Origin: Calditrichaceae bacterium
Lineage (GTDB): Bacteria > Calditrichota > Calditrichia > Calditrichales > Calditrichaceae
Direction of reading: 5' to 3'
Assembly (NCBI GenBank): GCA_024763405.1
Contig: JANTFQ010000078.1
Span: 1 to 8,840, forward strand
DNA length: 8,840 bases
The notes under the pieces are model-generated. The model worked only from the letters and a program-made list of their open reading frames with translations. It ran no database searches and was not told where the DNA came from. Position 1 is the first letter of the stretch; each line of letters starts with the position of its first letter. The position numbers and the translations under genes were made by a program. Shown piece after piece: positions 1 through 6,660 of this stretch.

Positions 1-1147
1 CATCCATCCGCGCAAAATAACGCCCCATCATCACATAGTCCGCGCCCAAAGCCAATGCGATGGTCACGTCTTTGGCGTTTACAATACCGCCATCCGCCAC
101 TAACGGAATATATTTACCGGTTTTCTCAAAATAACGGTCACGCGCTTCCGCGACTTTAATGATAGAAGTGGCCAGTCCGCGACCGGTACCCTTCTGTTCC
201 TGGGTAATGCAGATGGAACCACCGCCCATCCCGATTTTCACCGCCCGCGCACCGTGTTCGACCAGGTAATCAAATCCTGCACCGGTGATGATATTGCCGG
301 CAATCACCGGAATATCGGGATAGTGTTCGCCAATCCATTGCAGCGCTTTCGCCTGAAAGGTAGAGTGTCCGTCCGAAGAATCCAATGAGAGCACATCCAC
401 GCCGGCTTCCATCAGAGCGGGAACACGGGTTTCGTAATCGTGGGTGTTGATGGCAGCGGTGGTTAATAAACGTTTATGCTCATCCAGCACTTCGTTGGGA
501 TTATCGAGATGGTTGCGAATATCTTTGCGGAAGACGAGATAGAGCAGCTGGTCATCACTGTCCACAATGGGCAGTACCGACTGGTGGGTTTCACGCAATA
601 AAGTATTTGCTTCTTTAATATTTTCGATATTCACGCCAACGGTTAAATCGCTACGCGGAATCATCCGTTCTTTTACCGGCAGGTCGCCGTGCGGTTTCAC
701 GTCGTAATCATTTTTCGTGATGATGCCCAGCAGCTTGCCCTGCTCATCCACTACCGGGAAGGTGTTGTAACCACGCTGGCGGGTCATTTCGGAAATTTTA
801 CGAATGGGTGTGTTGGGCCCCACCGTTTCCGGCGGTACGAATCCCGCCTTAAATTTTTTAATCTGGCGCACCATATCGGCCTGCTGACCGGCCGTTTGTG
901 AAGCGTAAATAAAAGCCATTCCGCCGAGGGTGGCCAATTCAACGCCCATTTCTACACCGGATACAGATTGCATCGCGGCCGCAACTACCGGGATATTCAG
1001 GTTATATTTGGAATCTTCATTTTCGGAAAAAACCAGCGGCGTGCGCAGGGAAATATTGTAGAGGGTCGTTTCTTCGGTGGTGAGTCCGGGCAAAAGCCGG
1101 AATTCCATTAAGGTGCGGGAGGCTTCATAATAAATCTTTTTAGGCAT
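1..1147 (-). CDS. guaB: IMP dehydrogenase, T. foetus-like type (5' part; runs off the left edge)
   Basis: Cytoplasmic enzyme that oxidises IMP to XMP with NAD+, the committed step to GMP. I translated 382 codons from the ATG at 1147-1145 without a stop; the family is about 490-500 residues, so roughly the last 110-120, including the mobile flap with its Arg-Tyr pair, lie outside. The order is N-terminal barrel part (1-96), two CBS repeats (about 97-215), then the rest of the barrel. Visible motifs: MQSVSG (59-64), LDSSDG (255-260), GNI (284-286), the catalytic loop GGGSICITQEQKGTGRG (308-324) with Cys313, and ADGG (351-354) of the IMP phosphate site. The loop wording is that of Tritrichomonas foetus IMPDH and bacterial relatives, rather than the usual GPGSICTT. 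The start is supported by AAGGGG at 1158-1163, 10 bases upstream, and by a promoter. The nuclease gene lies 334 bases upstream on the same strand, so a separate transcript is likely. Family certain; full length not visible. Confidence 0.95.
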   Translation of the reverse strand, partial: MPKKIYYEASRTLMEFRLLPGLTTEETTLYNISLRTPLVFSENEDSKYNLNIPVVAAAMQSVSGVEMGVELATLGGMAFIYASQTAGQQADMVRQIKKFKAGFVPPETVGPNTPIRKISEMTRQRGYNTFPVVDEQGKLLGIITKNDYDVKPHGDLPVKERMIPRSDLTVGVNIENIKEANTLLRETHQSVLPIVDSDDQLLYLVFRKDIRNHLDNPNEVLDEHKRLLTTAAINTHDYETRVPALMEAGVDVLSLDSSDGHSTFQAKALQWIGEHYPDIPVIAGNIITGAGFDYLVEHGARAVKIGMGGGSICITQEQKGTGRGLATSIIKVAEARDRYFEKTGKYIPLVADGGIVNAKDVTIALALGADYVMMGRYFARMD

Positions 1148-1181
1148 TGAGTACAAACCCCTTGTCTTTTGAAGTCGCGCT

Positions 1182-1210
1182 ATTTTACAAAATTTGGCAA
1201 CGTTTCCAAA
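1182..1210 (-). promoter_or_regulatory. Sigma70-like promoter of the IMPDH gene
   Basis: Read on the minus strand, TTTGGA (1210-1205) and TAAAAT (1187-1182) are separated by exactly 17 bases. Transcription would begin near 1175, giving a leader of about 28 bases that holds the AAGGGG ribosome binding site. It matches the -10 consensus at five of six bases and the -35 at four. This is a sequence match only. Confidence 0.5.
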
Positions 1211-1211
1211 T
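1192..1211. promoter_or_regulatory. Palindromic operator candidate inside the IMPDH promoter
   Basis: ATTTGGCAACGTTTCCAAAT is a 20-bp palindrome with nine of ten pairs matched and its centre at the CG of 1201-1202. It covers the -35 box and most of the spacer of the IMPDH promoter, so a bound protein would block RNA polymerase. A symmetric site with a central CpG flanked as AACGTT is the usual form for LacI-family repressors, including PurR, which controls guaBA in enterobacteria. That a LacI-family protein binds here is inference; no regulator gene is in the window. Confidence 0.45.
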
Positions 1212-1481
1212 AAAAAAGAAGCAGAAAAGAGGAAAAACTGAATATATTTTTTTTCTGAACATTTTTAGGCTGAAAATTTTCATTTTCAGCGATTTTTTAT
1301 TAGCTTTAAAACTTCTTGCCCTTTATCAAAAGATTTCCATTTTACACGTCAAACCATAAGCTCAGCACGCGCTAATTTCCTTTACACGCCTGTATTGAAT
1401 GCATTCAGTCAAATAAAATACCACATCGGGGTTATGCTTTGAACAAGATTTCTGCACACTGAGAATCAGGACTGCTTTTTA
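1212..1481. other. AT-rich spacer between nuclease 3' end and IMPDH promoter
   Basis: No gene is supported here. Two symmetric elements stand out: a 9-bp hairpin at 1269-1290 (listed separately) and the perfect 12-bp palindrome TGAATGCATTCA at 1396-1407, which is not followed by a T-run on either strand and has no promoter that I can see beside it. I see no clear minus-strand terminator for the nuclease gene. Confidence 0.6.
1269..1298 (+). terminator. Hairpin with T-run, terminator-like in the plus direction
   Basis: GCTGAAAAT (1269-1277) pairs perfectly with ATTTTCAGC (1282-1290) around the loop TTTC, and TTTTTT follows at 1293-1298. This is terminator geometry for plus-strand RNA, yet both flanking genes are on the minus strand; the minus-strand reading lacks a T-run. 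It may stop antisense RNA, be a weak two-way terminator, or be chance in AT-rich DNA. Confidence 0.3.
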
Positions 1482-3236
1482 TCATCGTAAAAGAAGCATC
1501 TTTCTTGTTAGCACATATTTAGCATCACTTTTAAGCTGGTAAATATATATGCCACTTGCCAGACCCTGTGCCTCAAAATTAACCGAATGGGTTCCGGCTT
1601 TTTGCCTTCCGCTTACCAGCGTCCGTATCTCTTGTCCCAGCGCATTATAAACGACTAACTGCACTTCACTGACAGCTGGCAAGTGATAGGTGATAGCGGT
1701 AGTTGGATTAAACGGATTGGGATAATTCTGAAATAATTGAAATCCTTCCGGCTGGTTTCCACTACCGTTGATAATGCTGGTACCCTGCTTTTCGATATCA
1801 TCCTGGTAACCCGGTTGTAACTGTCCTTCATTATTATAAACGGTTTTCACACCGGTCACCCTGATAGTTTCACCCACTGAAAAATCCGATACGTCCAATC
1901 CCGCATCCGGGTCAAAATAAATTTTACCGGCGCCGGAACCGTCGTTCACCATCATATTGATATGCGGGCCTTCACTGATGGATTCAATCACTCCTTCCAC
2001 CTTTGTCCAGCGTCCGGGCTCGGCGTCTTTATCATTCAACAAATTGGTTTCAATGGTCAGCGCTTCCGGCAGCGGTTGATTGTCCGCCAAAACGGAATGG
2101 CTGTGATATTTCAATTCATGCAGACCGTTATATTCCGCCACCTCACCGGTCACTTCCACCAATTGTCCCTGATTCATATCCGAAAGCACCGCACTGGATA
2201 GGTAGATATTTAATCCGGCGTCCGAATCATCCTGTACATAAACGGAAGTATACGTGTTGCTGAAAATCCCCGCGCCGATGGTCACCACGCCTTTGATAGT
2301 TACCACCTGTCCCTGGTACTGGCTGAAACTGGAATGAATATCCGCGATGGCTGTGTATTCTGTGGTTGAACTGTTCCCGAAGGCAAATTGCGCCAACACG
2401 GGACGGTGGTCGGAAACGGTGCTTTCGTAACTGCTGTTTTGGTCATCTAAGTAAAGCACTTCCGTATTGCCCGCTGCGCCATATTCATTAAGCGCGTCAT
2501 TGGTAATGCAAATATGGTCAATCAGATTCGGCTCATTGTAACCGATATACGAGCCCTGCACCCCGGCCAATGGCTCGGTAAGGAAGGTATACGCAGCCGT
2601 ATCATCCAGCATTACCTGAAACACATTATCTTCAGGCGGGTCTTCCAGATGATCATTAAAGTCACCCAACAAAATAAAATCCTGTTCCCCACCCAGGGCC
2701 AACTGCCCATCGATGTAATTTTTAAGGCTGTCGATAGCCGCGCGGCGCCGCTGCTCACTGTCTTCATCGCCATACGCTTTCAGGTGTACGACGATGAGTT
2801 TAAAATCAAAGCTATGGCTGCCTTCCATTACGGTTATGGTAAATTCCATCGGCGGACGTGGAAAAGCATATCCGTCATTTTCGAACAGTAATTGCCAGGA
2901 ATGCACGGTTACTTCACTGGTATTGTAGAGCAGGCCCACCTTTTGATAGGATCCGTCGTTATACGTATGCGGCGAAAGTATACCATCCCAGCCAGACAGT
3001 TGACTGAGCAGTTGATTAAAGTCATCTACGCTGGCGATTTCTTCCACCCCAAACAAATCACCGTCTAAATCCGTCACAATTTGCGCCACTTCGTCGATGG
3101 TATTCTGCCCGTCTTTGGCAAACCACTCGATATTCCAGGCCAGAACATCAACGGTGGAATCGGTTCCCACCTTTTGATACTGACCGAATAACATTAAAGG
3201 TAAGAACGAGAATATAAATAAAATTTTTAAATTCAT
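1482..3236 (-). CDS. Secreted endonuclease/exonuclease/phosphatase-family nuclease with T9SS tail
   Basis: 584 residues. The start chosen is ATG 3236-3234, with GAGGA (3251-3247) 10 bases upstream; it begins a clean signal peptide (MNLKILFIFSFLPLMLFG, cleavage near 18-19). An in-frame ATG 25 codons further up (3311) would bury the signal peptide and lies upstream of the likely promoter. Residues 25-285 form a DNase I/EEP metal-dependent fold: WNIEW with Asn35, Glu66 in GVEEI, His151 in VVHLK, GDFND with Asp192 and Asn194, IDH (239-241), and SDH (275-277) at the end of the fold. All usual catalytic groups are present. Residues about 293-382 and 405-483 look like two OB-type regions (VVTIKGVVT, LVEVTGEV; TKVEGVIES, TIRVTGVKT). 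Residues 499-584 are a type A T9SS sorting domain (FQLFQNYPNPFNPTT, then GIYIYQL), so the enzyme should be exported and anchored or released at the surface. Likely substrate is extracellular nucleic acid; a phosphodiesterase on another substrate is possible. Confidence 0.88.
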   Translation of the reverse strand: MNLKILFIFSFLPLMLFGQYQKVGTDSTVDVLAWNIEWFAKDGQNTIDEVAQIVTDLDGDLFGVEEIASVDDFNQLLSQLSGWDGILSPHTYNDGSYQKVGLLYNTSEVTVHSWQLLFENDGYAFPRPPMEFTITVMEGSHSFDFKLIVVHLKAYGDEDSEQRRRAAIDSLKNYIDGQLALGGEQDFILLGDFNDHLEDPPEDNVFQVMLDDTAAYTFLTEPLAGVQGSYIGYNEPNLIDHICITNDALNEYGAAGNTEVLYLDDQNSSYESTVSDHRPVLAQFAFGNSSTTEYTAIADIHSSFSQYQGQVVTIKGVVTIGAGIFSNTYTSVYVQDDSDAGLNIYLSSAVLSDMNQGQLVEVTGEVAEYNGLHELKYHSHSVLADNQPLPEALTIETNLLNDKDAEPGRWTKVEGVIESISEGPHINMMVNDGSGAGKIYFDPDAGLDVSDFSVGETIRVTGVKTVYNNEGQLQPGYQDDIEKQGTSIINGSGNQPEGFQLFQNYPNPFNPTTAITYHLPAVSEVQLVVYNALGQEIRTLVSGRQKAGTHSVNFEAQGLASGIYIYQLKSDAKYVLTRKMLLLR

Positions 3237-3241
3237 TTTAT

Positions 3242-3257
3242 AGCATTCCTCAATGCT
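3242..3257 (-). promoter_or_regulatory. 5' leader hairpin presenting the nuclease ribosome binding site
   Basis: On the minus strand AGCATT and AATGCT form a perfect 6-bp stem around a GAGG loop. The GAGGA Shine-Dalgarno of the nuclease gene is this loop plus the first stem base, and the start codon lies 5 bases past the stem. Such a structure could tune ribosome access. Short stem, so chance is possible. Confidence 0.35.
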
Positions 3258-3287
3258 GGTTAATAATTTAATGCGAGTAGAAATAAC

Positions 3288-3316
3288 ATAATTGATATTG
3301 CGACGCGCCAAGTCAA
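3288..3316 (-). promoter_or_regulatory. Candidate promoter of the nuclease gene
   Basis: TTGACT (3316-3311, five of six consensus bases) is followed after 17 bases by AATTAT (3293-3288, four of six). Transcription would begin near 3281 and leave a leader of about 45 bases holding the SD hairpin. It excludes the longer reading frame starting at 3311. Confidence 0.4.
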
Positions 3317-3369
3317 AATTCTTTAATGAAGATTGATAATTTCTATACCGAATTTATCCAAACAAGGTG

Positions 3370-3375
3370 TATAAT
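3370..3375 (+). promoter_or_regulatory. Possible -10 box of mntP
   Basis: A perfect TATAAT sits 76 bases before the mntP start, but no convincing -35 box is found 16-18 bases upstream. The leader that would follow is AT-rich, and I see no yybP-ykoY-type manganese riboswitch in it. Confidence 0.3.
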
Positions 3376-3451
3376 CCAATAATTTATTTTTAATTTCTAC
3401 CCGTATTTCCTAATTTTATTCTTTTATTACAGGAAGGAAAATTTTAAATAA

Positions 3452-4009
3452 ATGGATTTGATTGAAATCTTTATTATTGCCTTCGGTTTGGCGATGGATG
3501 CGTCTGCGGTTTCGCTTGTGGCGGCCGTCTCCGGATACGCAGAAGATTCCCGTTCCACCTTCCGGCTGGCTTTCCATTTCGGGTTATTTCAATTCCTGAT
3601 GCCTGTTTTCGGCTGGTTTTTAGGGGTTCGTTTCAGTTCCTGTTTCGAAGCGTTTGATCACTGGATTGCATTTGGACTGCTGCTATTTGTCGGCGGGCGA
3701 ATGATGCTCTCCGGGCTAAATCCGGATATCGAAAGCTTCTCAAAAAACCCTTCCCGCGGATTTACCTTAATACTGCTCAGTATTGCCACCAGCATTGACG
3801 CCCTCGCTATCGGATTGACTCTGGCACTGCTCAAAGTGAATATTTTTTATCCAAGCGTTGTGATTGGAATTGTAACCGCAGTTCTTTCTATTTTTTCAAT
3901 TATAATAGGAAAACGGGTAGGCGCTTTGATTGGTAAACGAATGGAAATTTTGGGTGGGGGGATTTTAATTCTTATCGGTTTCCATATTTTAATTTCTCAT
4001 ATTTTTTAG
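3452..4009 (+). CDS. mntP: Manganese efflux pump MntP
   Basis: 185 residues, the normal family length; inner-membrane exporter of Mn2+ (formerly DUF204/YebN) that protects against manganese excess. The protein is almost all hydrophobic helices, consistent with six membrane segments in two related halves. Each half carries the family's acidic motif: AMDASAVS (14-21, Asp16) in the first helix and SIDALAIG (114-121, Asp116) in the fourth. Between them is FGLFQFLMPVFGW (43-55), also characteristic. The polar loop at 88-103 separates the halves. The start is supported by AGGAAGGA at 3431-3438, though the 13-base spacing is long. It is divergent from the nuclease gene and followed 165 bases later by a peptidase gene with its own leader, so it is probably transcribed alone. 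No manganese riboswitch or MntR-like site was seen. Confidence 0.93.
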   Translation: MDLIEIFIIAFGLAMDASAVSLVAAVSGYAEDSRSTFRLAFHFGLFQFLMPVFGWFLGVRFSSCFEAFDHWIAFGLLLFVGGRMMLSGLNPDIESFSKNPSRGFTLILLSIATSIDALAIGLTLALLKVNIFYPSVVIGIVTAVLSIFSIIIGKRVGALIGKRMEILGGGILILIGFHILISHIF

Positions 4010-4031
4010 AATGGATCTGATAAAGTGGAGC

Positions 4032-4067
4032 ATAAAATAATATATTTTATCAAAAACTCTTTTTTTT
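4032..4067 (+). terminator. Weak candidate terminator of mntP
   Basis: ATAAAATA (4032-4039) and TATTTTAT (4043-4050) form a perfect but all-AT 8-bp hairpin 22 bases after the mntP stop. A T-run ends at 4067 but begins about nine bases after the stem. Stability is low, so termination here is doubtful. Confidence 0.25.
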
Positions 4068-4096
4068 GTATCTTTTTCAAGTTTTAGGAGTATATA
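4066..4096 (+). promoter_or_regulatory. Weak candidate promoter of the M13 peptidase gene
   Basis: TTGTAT (4066-4071) and TATATA (4091-4096) are 19 bases apart, longer than ideal. If used, the leader would be about 70 bases. It lies in AT-rich DNA where chance matches are common. Confidence 0.22.
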
Positions 4097-4174
4097 AACA
4101 CTCTATTTATACGCTGACAAAACATAAACAATAAACCCAAACTCAAATTATACCCAAAACAGGAGGTTTTTTTA

Positions 4175-6193
4175 ATGTACAAAATTCTACTCATCATTTT
4201 AATGGGACTGGGGCTCTTGATTTCCTGCAATCAGCATCAGCTTAAATCGGGGATCAGCAAGGACGGCTTTGATACAACGGTGCGGCCGCAGGATGATTTT
4301 TACCGCTATGTTAACGGTTCCTGGCTAAAAAATACGGAGATTCCCGCCGACCGATCCAGCTGGGGTTCGTTTTATGAATTACGGGAAGAAGCCCAGAAAA
4401 ATCTACGAACAATCATCGAAGAATCCGCAAATAAAAAAGATAAGGTGGAAGGCAGTGATGAACAAAAAGTGGGCGACTTTTATCTCAGTTTTATGGATAG
4501 CGCCCGCATAGAGGAATTGGGCATTACCCCCTTAAAGGACGAACTGGACCACATCAAATCGGTAAAATCAAAGAAGGACCTTCAAAACCTGATGTCCCAT
4601 TTCCTGGTTATCGGTGTACCCAAACCGTTTTATTATTTCATCGGTATCGATCAGAAAAAATCGGACCAGTATATCAGTCAATTGTATCAGGGTGGACTTG
4701 GTCTTCCGGACCGGGATTACTATCTGAAAGACACCAAGAAATTTAAGGATATTCGCGCCAAATATTTAACGTATATGCAAGATTTGTTTACGCTGGCCGG
4801 TATAGAAAACGGCGCGGCAAAAGCAAAAAATATTATGAATCTGGAGACGAAGCTGGCCAAGGCACAATGGACCCGTGTTGAAAATCGTAACCGGGATAAA
4901 ACATACAATAAATATACTTTAGCAGATTTATCCAAAGAAACGGCAGGATTTAACTGGGATGAATTTCTTAAAACTGCCGGGGTGAAAAAGGTAAATGAGA
5001 TTGTTGTTTATCAGCCCAGTTTTTTTAAAGAATTCGGAAAACTTTACAAACGCACCCCTGTTTCGGCCTGGAAAGACTACTTCACCTACAAACTCTTGTC
5101 CTCTTCCGCTTCCCTGTTGTCGAGTCCGTTTGTAAAAGTAAATTTCGATTTTTACAGTAAAACCCTGCGTGGCGTAGAACAGAACCGTCCCCGTTGGAAA
5201 CGTGCAGTTAGCAATGTGGAAGGTTCGCTGGGCGAGGTAGTTGGTAAAGTATATGTTAAAAACTATTTTAAACCGGAAGCAAAAAAACGTATGGTAACGC
5301 TGGTGAACAACCTGCAAAAAGCCTTTGCCAAACGGATTGAAAAACTGGAATGGATGAGCCCTGAAACAAAAAAAGAGGCTTTAACAAAACTATCGAAATT
5401 TAATGCGAAAATCGGTTATCCGGATAAATGGAAAGACTATTCCAAACTGGCCGTTAAAAAAGACGATCTGGTTGGCAACAACACCCGTTCGAACATCGTT
5501 GAATTTGAGCGCGAAATCGACAAGCTGGGCAAACCAATCGACAAGACCGAGTGGGGTATGACGCCGCAAACGGTGAATGCCTATTACAGTCCCACGCGAA
5601 ACGAAATTGTTTTTCCGGCCGCCATCCTGCAGCCGCCTTTCTTTAACTTAGAAGCGGACGACGCCGTAAATTACGGGGCTATCGGGTATGTTATAGGGCA
5701 CGAAATGACCCACGGTTTTGATGACCAGGGACGTAAATCGGACGGTGACGGCAATATGCGCGAATGGTGGACCAAAGACGACGCCCAAAATTTTGAAAAA
5801 CGCGCGCAGGTTATGGTGGATGAATATGATCAATTCAGCCCGATTGATTCCCTGCATGTAAACGGCAAGCTCACCCTGGGCGAAAACATTGCTGATTTTG
5901 GCGGTATGGTGATTTCGTACGACGCTTATCATATGTCTTTAAACGGAAAAGAAGCTCCGGTCATTGACGGTTTTACCGGCGACCAGCGTTTCTTTTTAGG
6001 ACTAGCCCAGGTTACCCGCGGTAAAATGCGCGATGAAGCCATGCGCCAGCGTTTAATGACGGATCCGCACTCTCCGGGTCAATACCGTTGCAACGGTATA
6101 CTGGCAAATTTACCTGCTTTCTATAAAGCATTTGACGTAAAAGAAGGCGACGGTATGTACCGCGCCGAAGATGTCCGGGTAGATATTTGGTAA
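4175..6193 (+). CDS. M13-family (neprilysin/PepO-type) lipoprotein zinc metallopeptidase
   Basis: 672 residues. Endopeptidase that cleaves peptides, probably on the periplasmic face of the envelope. The N-terminus is a lipoprotein signal with lipobox LISC and lipidated Cys18. Residues about 36-430 are the M13 N-terminal domain (start DDFYRYVNGSWL, 40-51), and about 465-672 the catalytic domain. Visible active-site parts: NAYY (468-471, substrate backbone binding), HEMTH (509-513) with zinc ligands His509 and His513 and catalytic Glu510, GENIAD (569-574) with third zinc ligand Glu570 and Asp574, His632 and Arg638 in DPHSPGQYR, and a C-terminal Trp672. All expected residues are intact, and length fits bacterial lipoprotein members. 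The start has a perfect AGGAGG (4161-4166) eight bases upstream. It is convergent with a peptide-type transporter gene across the 6194-6660 gap, which suggests but does not prove joint use of peptides. Confidence 0.95.
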   Translation: MYKILLIILMGLGLLISCNQHQLKSGISKDGFDTTVRPQDDFYRYVNGSWLKNTEIPADRSSWGSFYELREEAQKNLRTIIEESANKKDKVEGSDEQKVGDFYLSFMDSARIEELGITPLKDELDHIKSVKSKKDLQNLMSHFLVIGVPKPFYYFIGIDQKKSDQYISQLYQGGLGLPDRDYYLKDTKKFKDIRAKYLTYMQDLFTLAGIENGAAKAKNIMNLETKLAKAQWTRVENRNRDKTYNKYTLADLSKETAGFNWDEFLKTAGVKKVNEIVVYQPSFFKEFGKLYKRTPVSAWKDYFTYKLLSSSASLLSSPFVKVNFDFYSKTLRGVEQNRPRWKRAVSNVEGSLGEVVGKVYVKNYFKPEAKKRMVTLVNNLQKAFAKRIEKLEWMSPETKKEALTKLSKFNAKIGYPDKWKDYSKLAVKKDDLVGNNTRSNIVEFEREIDKLGKPIDKTEWGMTPQTVNAYYSPTRNEIVFPAAILQPPFFNLEADDAVNYGAIGYVIGHEMTHGFDDQGRKSDGDGNMREWWTKDDAQNFEKRAQVMVDEYDQFSPIDSLHVNGKLTLGENIADFGGMVISYDAYHMSLNGKEAPVIDGFTGDQRFFLGLAQVTRGKMRDEAMRQRLMTDPHSPGQYRCNGILANLPAFYKAFDVKEGDGMYRAEDVRVDIW

Positions 6194-6217
6194 GATAAAT
6201 ATTTTTTATTTTTTATT

Positions 6218-6248
6218 AAGGCATATCGTTTTACGGTATGCCTTTTTT
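6218..6248 (+). terminator. Rho-independent terminator of the peptidase gene
   Basis: AAGGCATATCGT (6218-6229) pairs with ACGGTATGCCTT (6233-6244) as a 12-bp stem with a single T-G wobble and a TTT loop. A run of six T's (6243-6248) overlaps its end. It begins 24 bases after the peptidase stop codon. No matching T-run serves the minus strand, so it is one-way. Confidence 0.9.
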
Positions 6249-6321
6249 ATTTTCAATCATTCCTTAATCGGGTTTCGCCGGACTTATCACCACCCATCGT
6301 ACAAAAAAGGAATATAACCAG

Positions 6322-6522
6322 TCAGACCACAGAGCGAACAACCATCGCTTTAATGCTCTGAGTGGCAATTACATCATTAAAAATGGTAAGCAGAGAAAGC
6401 AGTACAAGAATATGTCCGCTGGAAACAATTCCGGAAAGCAGCAGGGCGCTCAATTGTCCTTAGTATGTCTGAATCGTTTTACCGGGTGCATTCAGCATTA
6501 AAACATTTATATTATCATCCAT
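6322..6522 (-). pseudogene. Decayed membrane-protein gene fragment, possibly MFS transporter
   Basis: In one minus-strand frame the ATG at 6522 gives 20 codons, a TAA at 6462-6460, then 45 more codons up to TGA at 6324-6322. The second part reads GQLSALLLSGIVSS, then GHILVLLSLLTIFNDV and IATQSIKAMVVRSVV: a hydrophobic helix and a turn that resemble helices 3-4 of MFS exporters (EntS type), where a similar pattern precedes an R/K-containing loop. No intact frame continues on either side, and the rest of the 6249-6660 gap shows nothing else that I recognise. The relation to MFS is my reading of a short stretch and may be wrong; it is also not clearly a relic of the neighbouring POT transporter. 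Confidence 0.35.
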
Positions 6523-6660
6523 CAAATTCCCTATTTTAACCAGCGGTTGTTTCAATCCAAAACATAGGCATGAACGACACTTTTTTGCTTTTTCCCGAAG
6601 CCGGTTTCGGAAGAAATTGAGGAGATTTTTTTAGAAACGGCTCGCTAAATGTTTTATTTG

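Noticed and set aside
1147..1359. Plus-strand 70-codon frame opening at the edge of the IMPDH gene
   Set aside because: It lies in the AT-rich intergenic stretch with low-complexity Lys/Phe-rich translation, no ribosome binding site, and overlaps the IMPDH promoter on the other strand.
3237..3311. Longer nuclease start at 3311, adding 25 residues
   Set aside because: The extension would bury the signal peptide, has no ribosome binding site that I can see, and begins inside the likely promoter; ATG 3236 has GAGGA at the right distance.
3376..3451. Manganese (yybP-ykoY) riboswitch upstream of mntP
   Set aside because: Expected because some mntP genes have one, but the leader is short and AT-rich without the conserved GC-containing stems and loops.
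6570..6620. CCGAA/TTCGG hairpin after the transporter stop as its terminator
   Set aside because: Only five pairs, and the minus-strand sequence after it is A-rich rather than T-rich.
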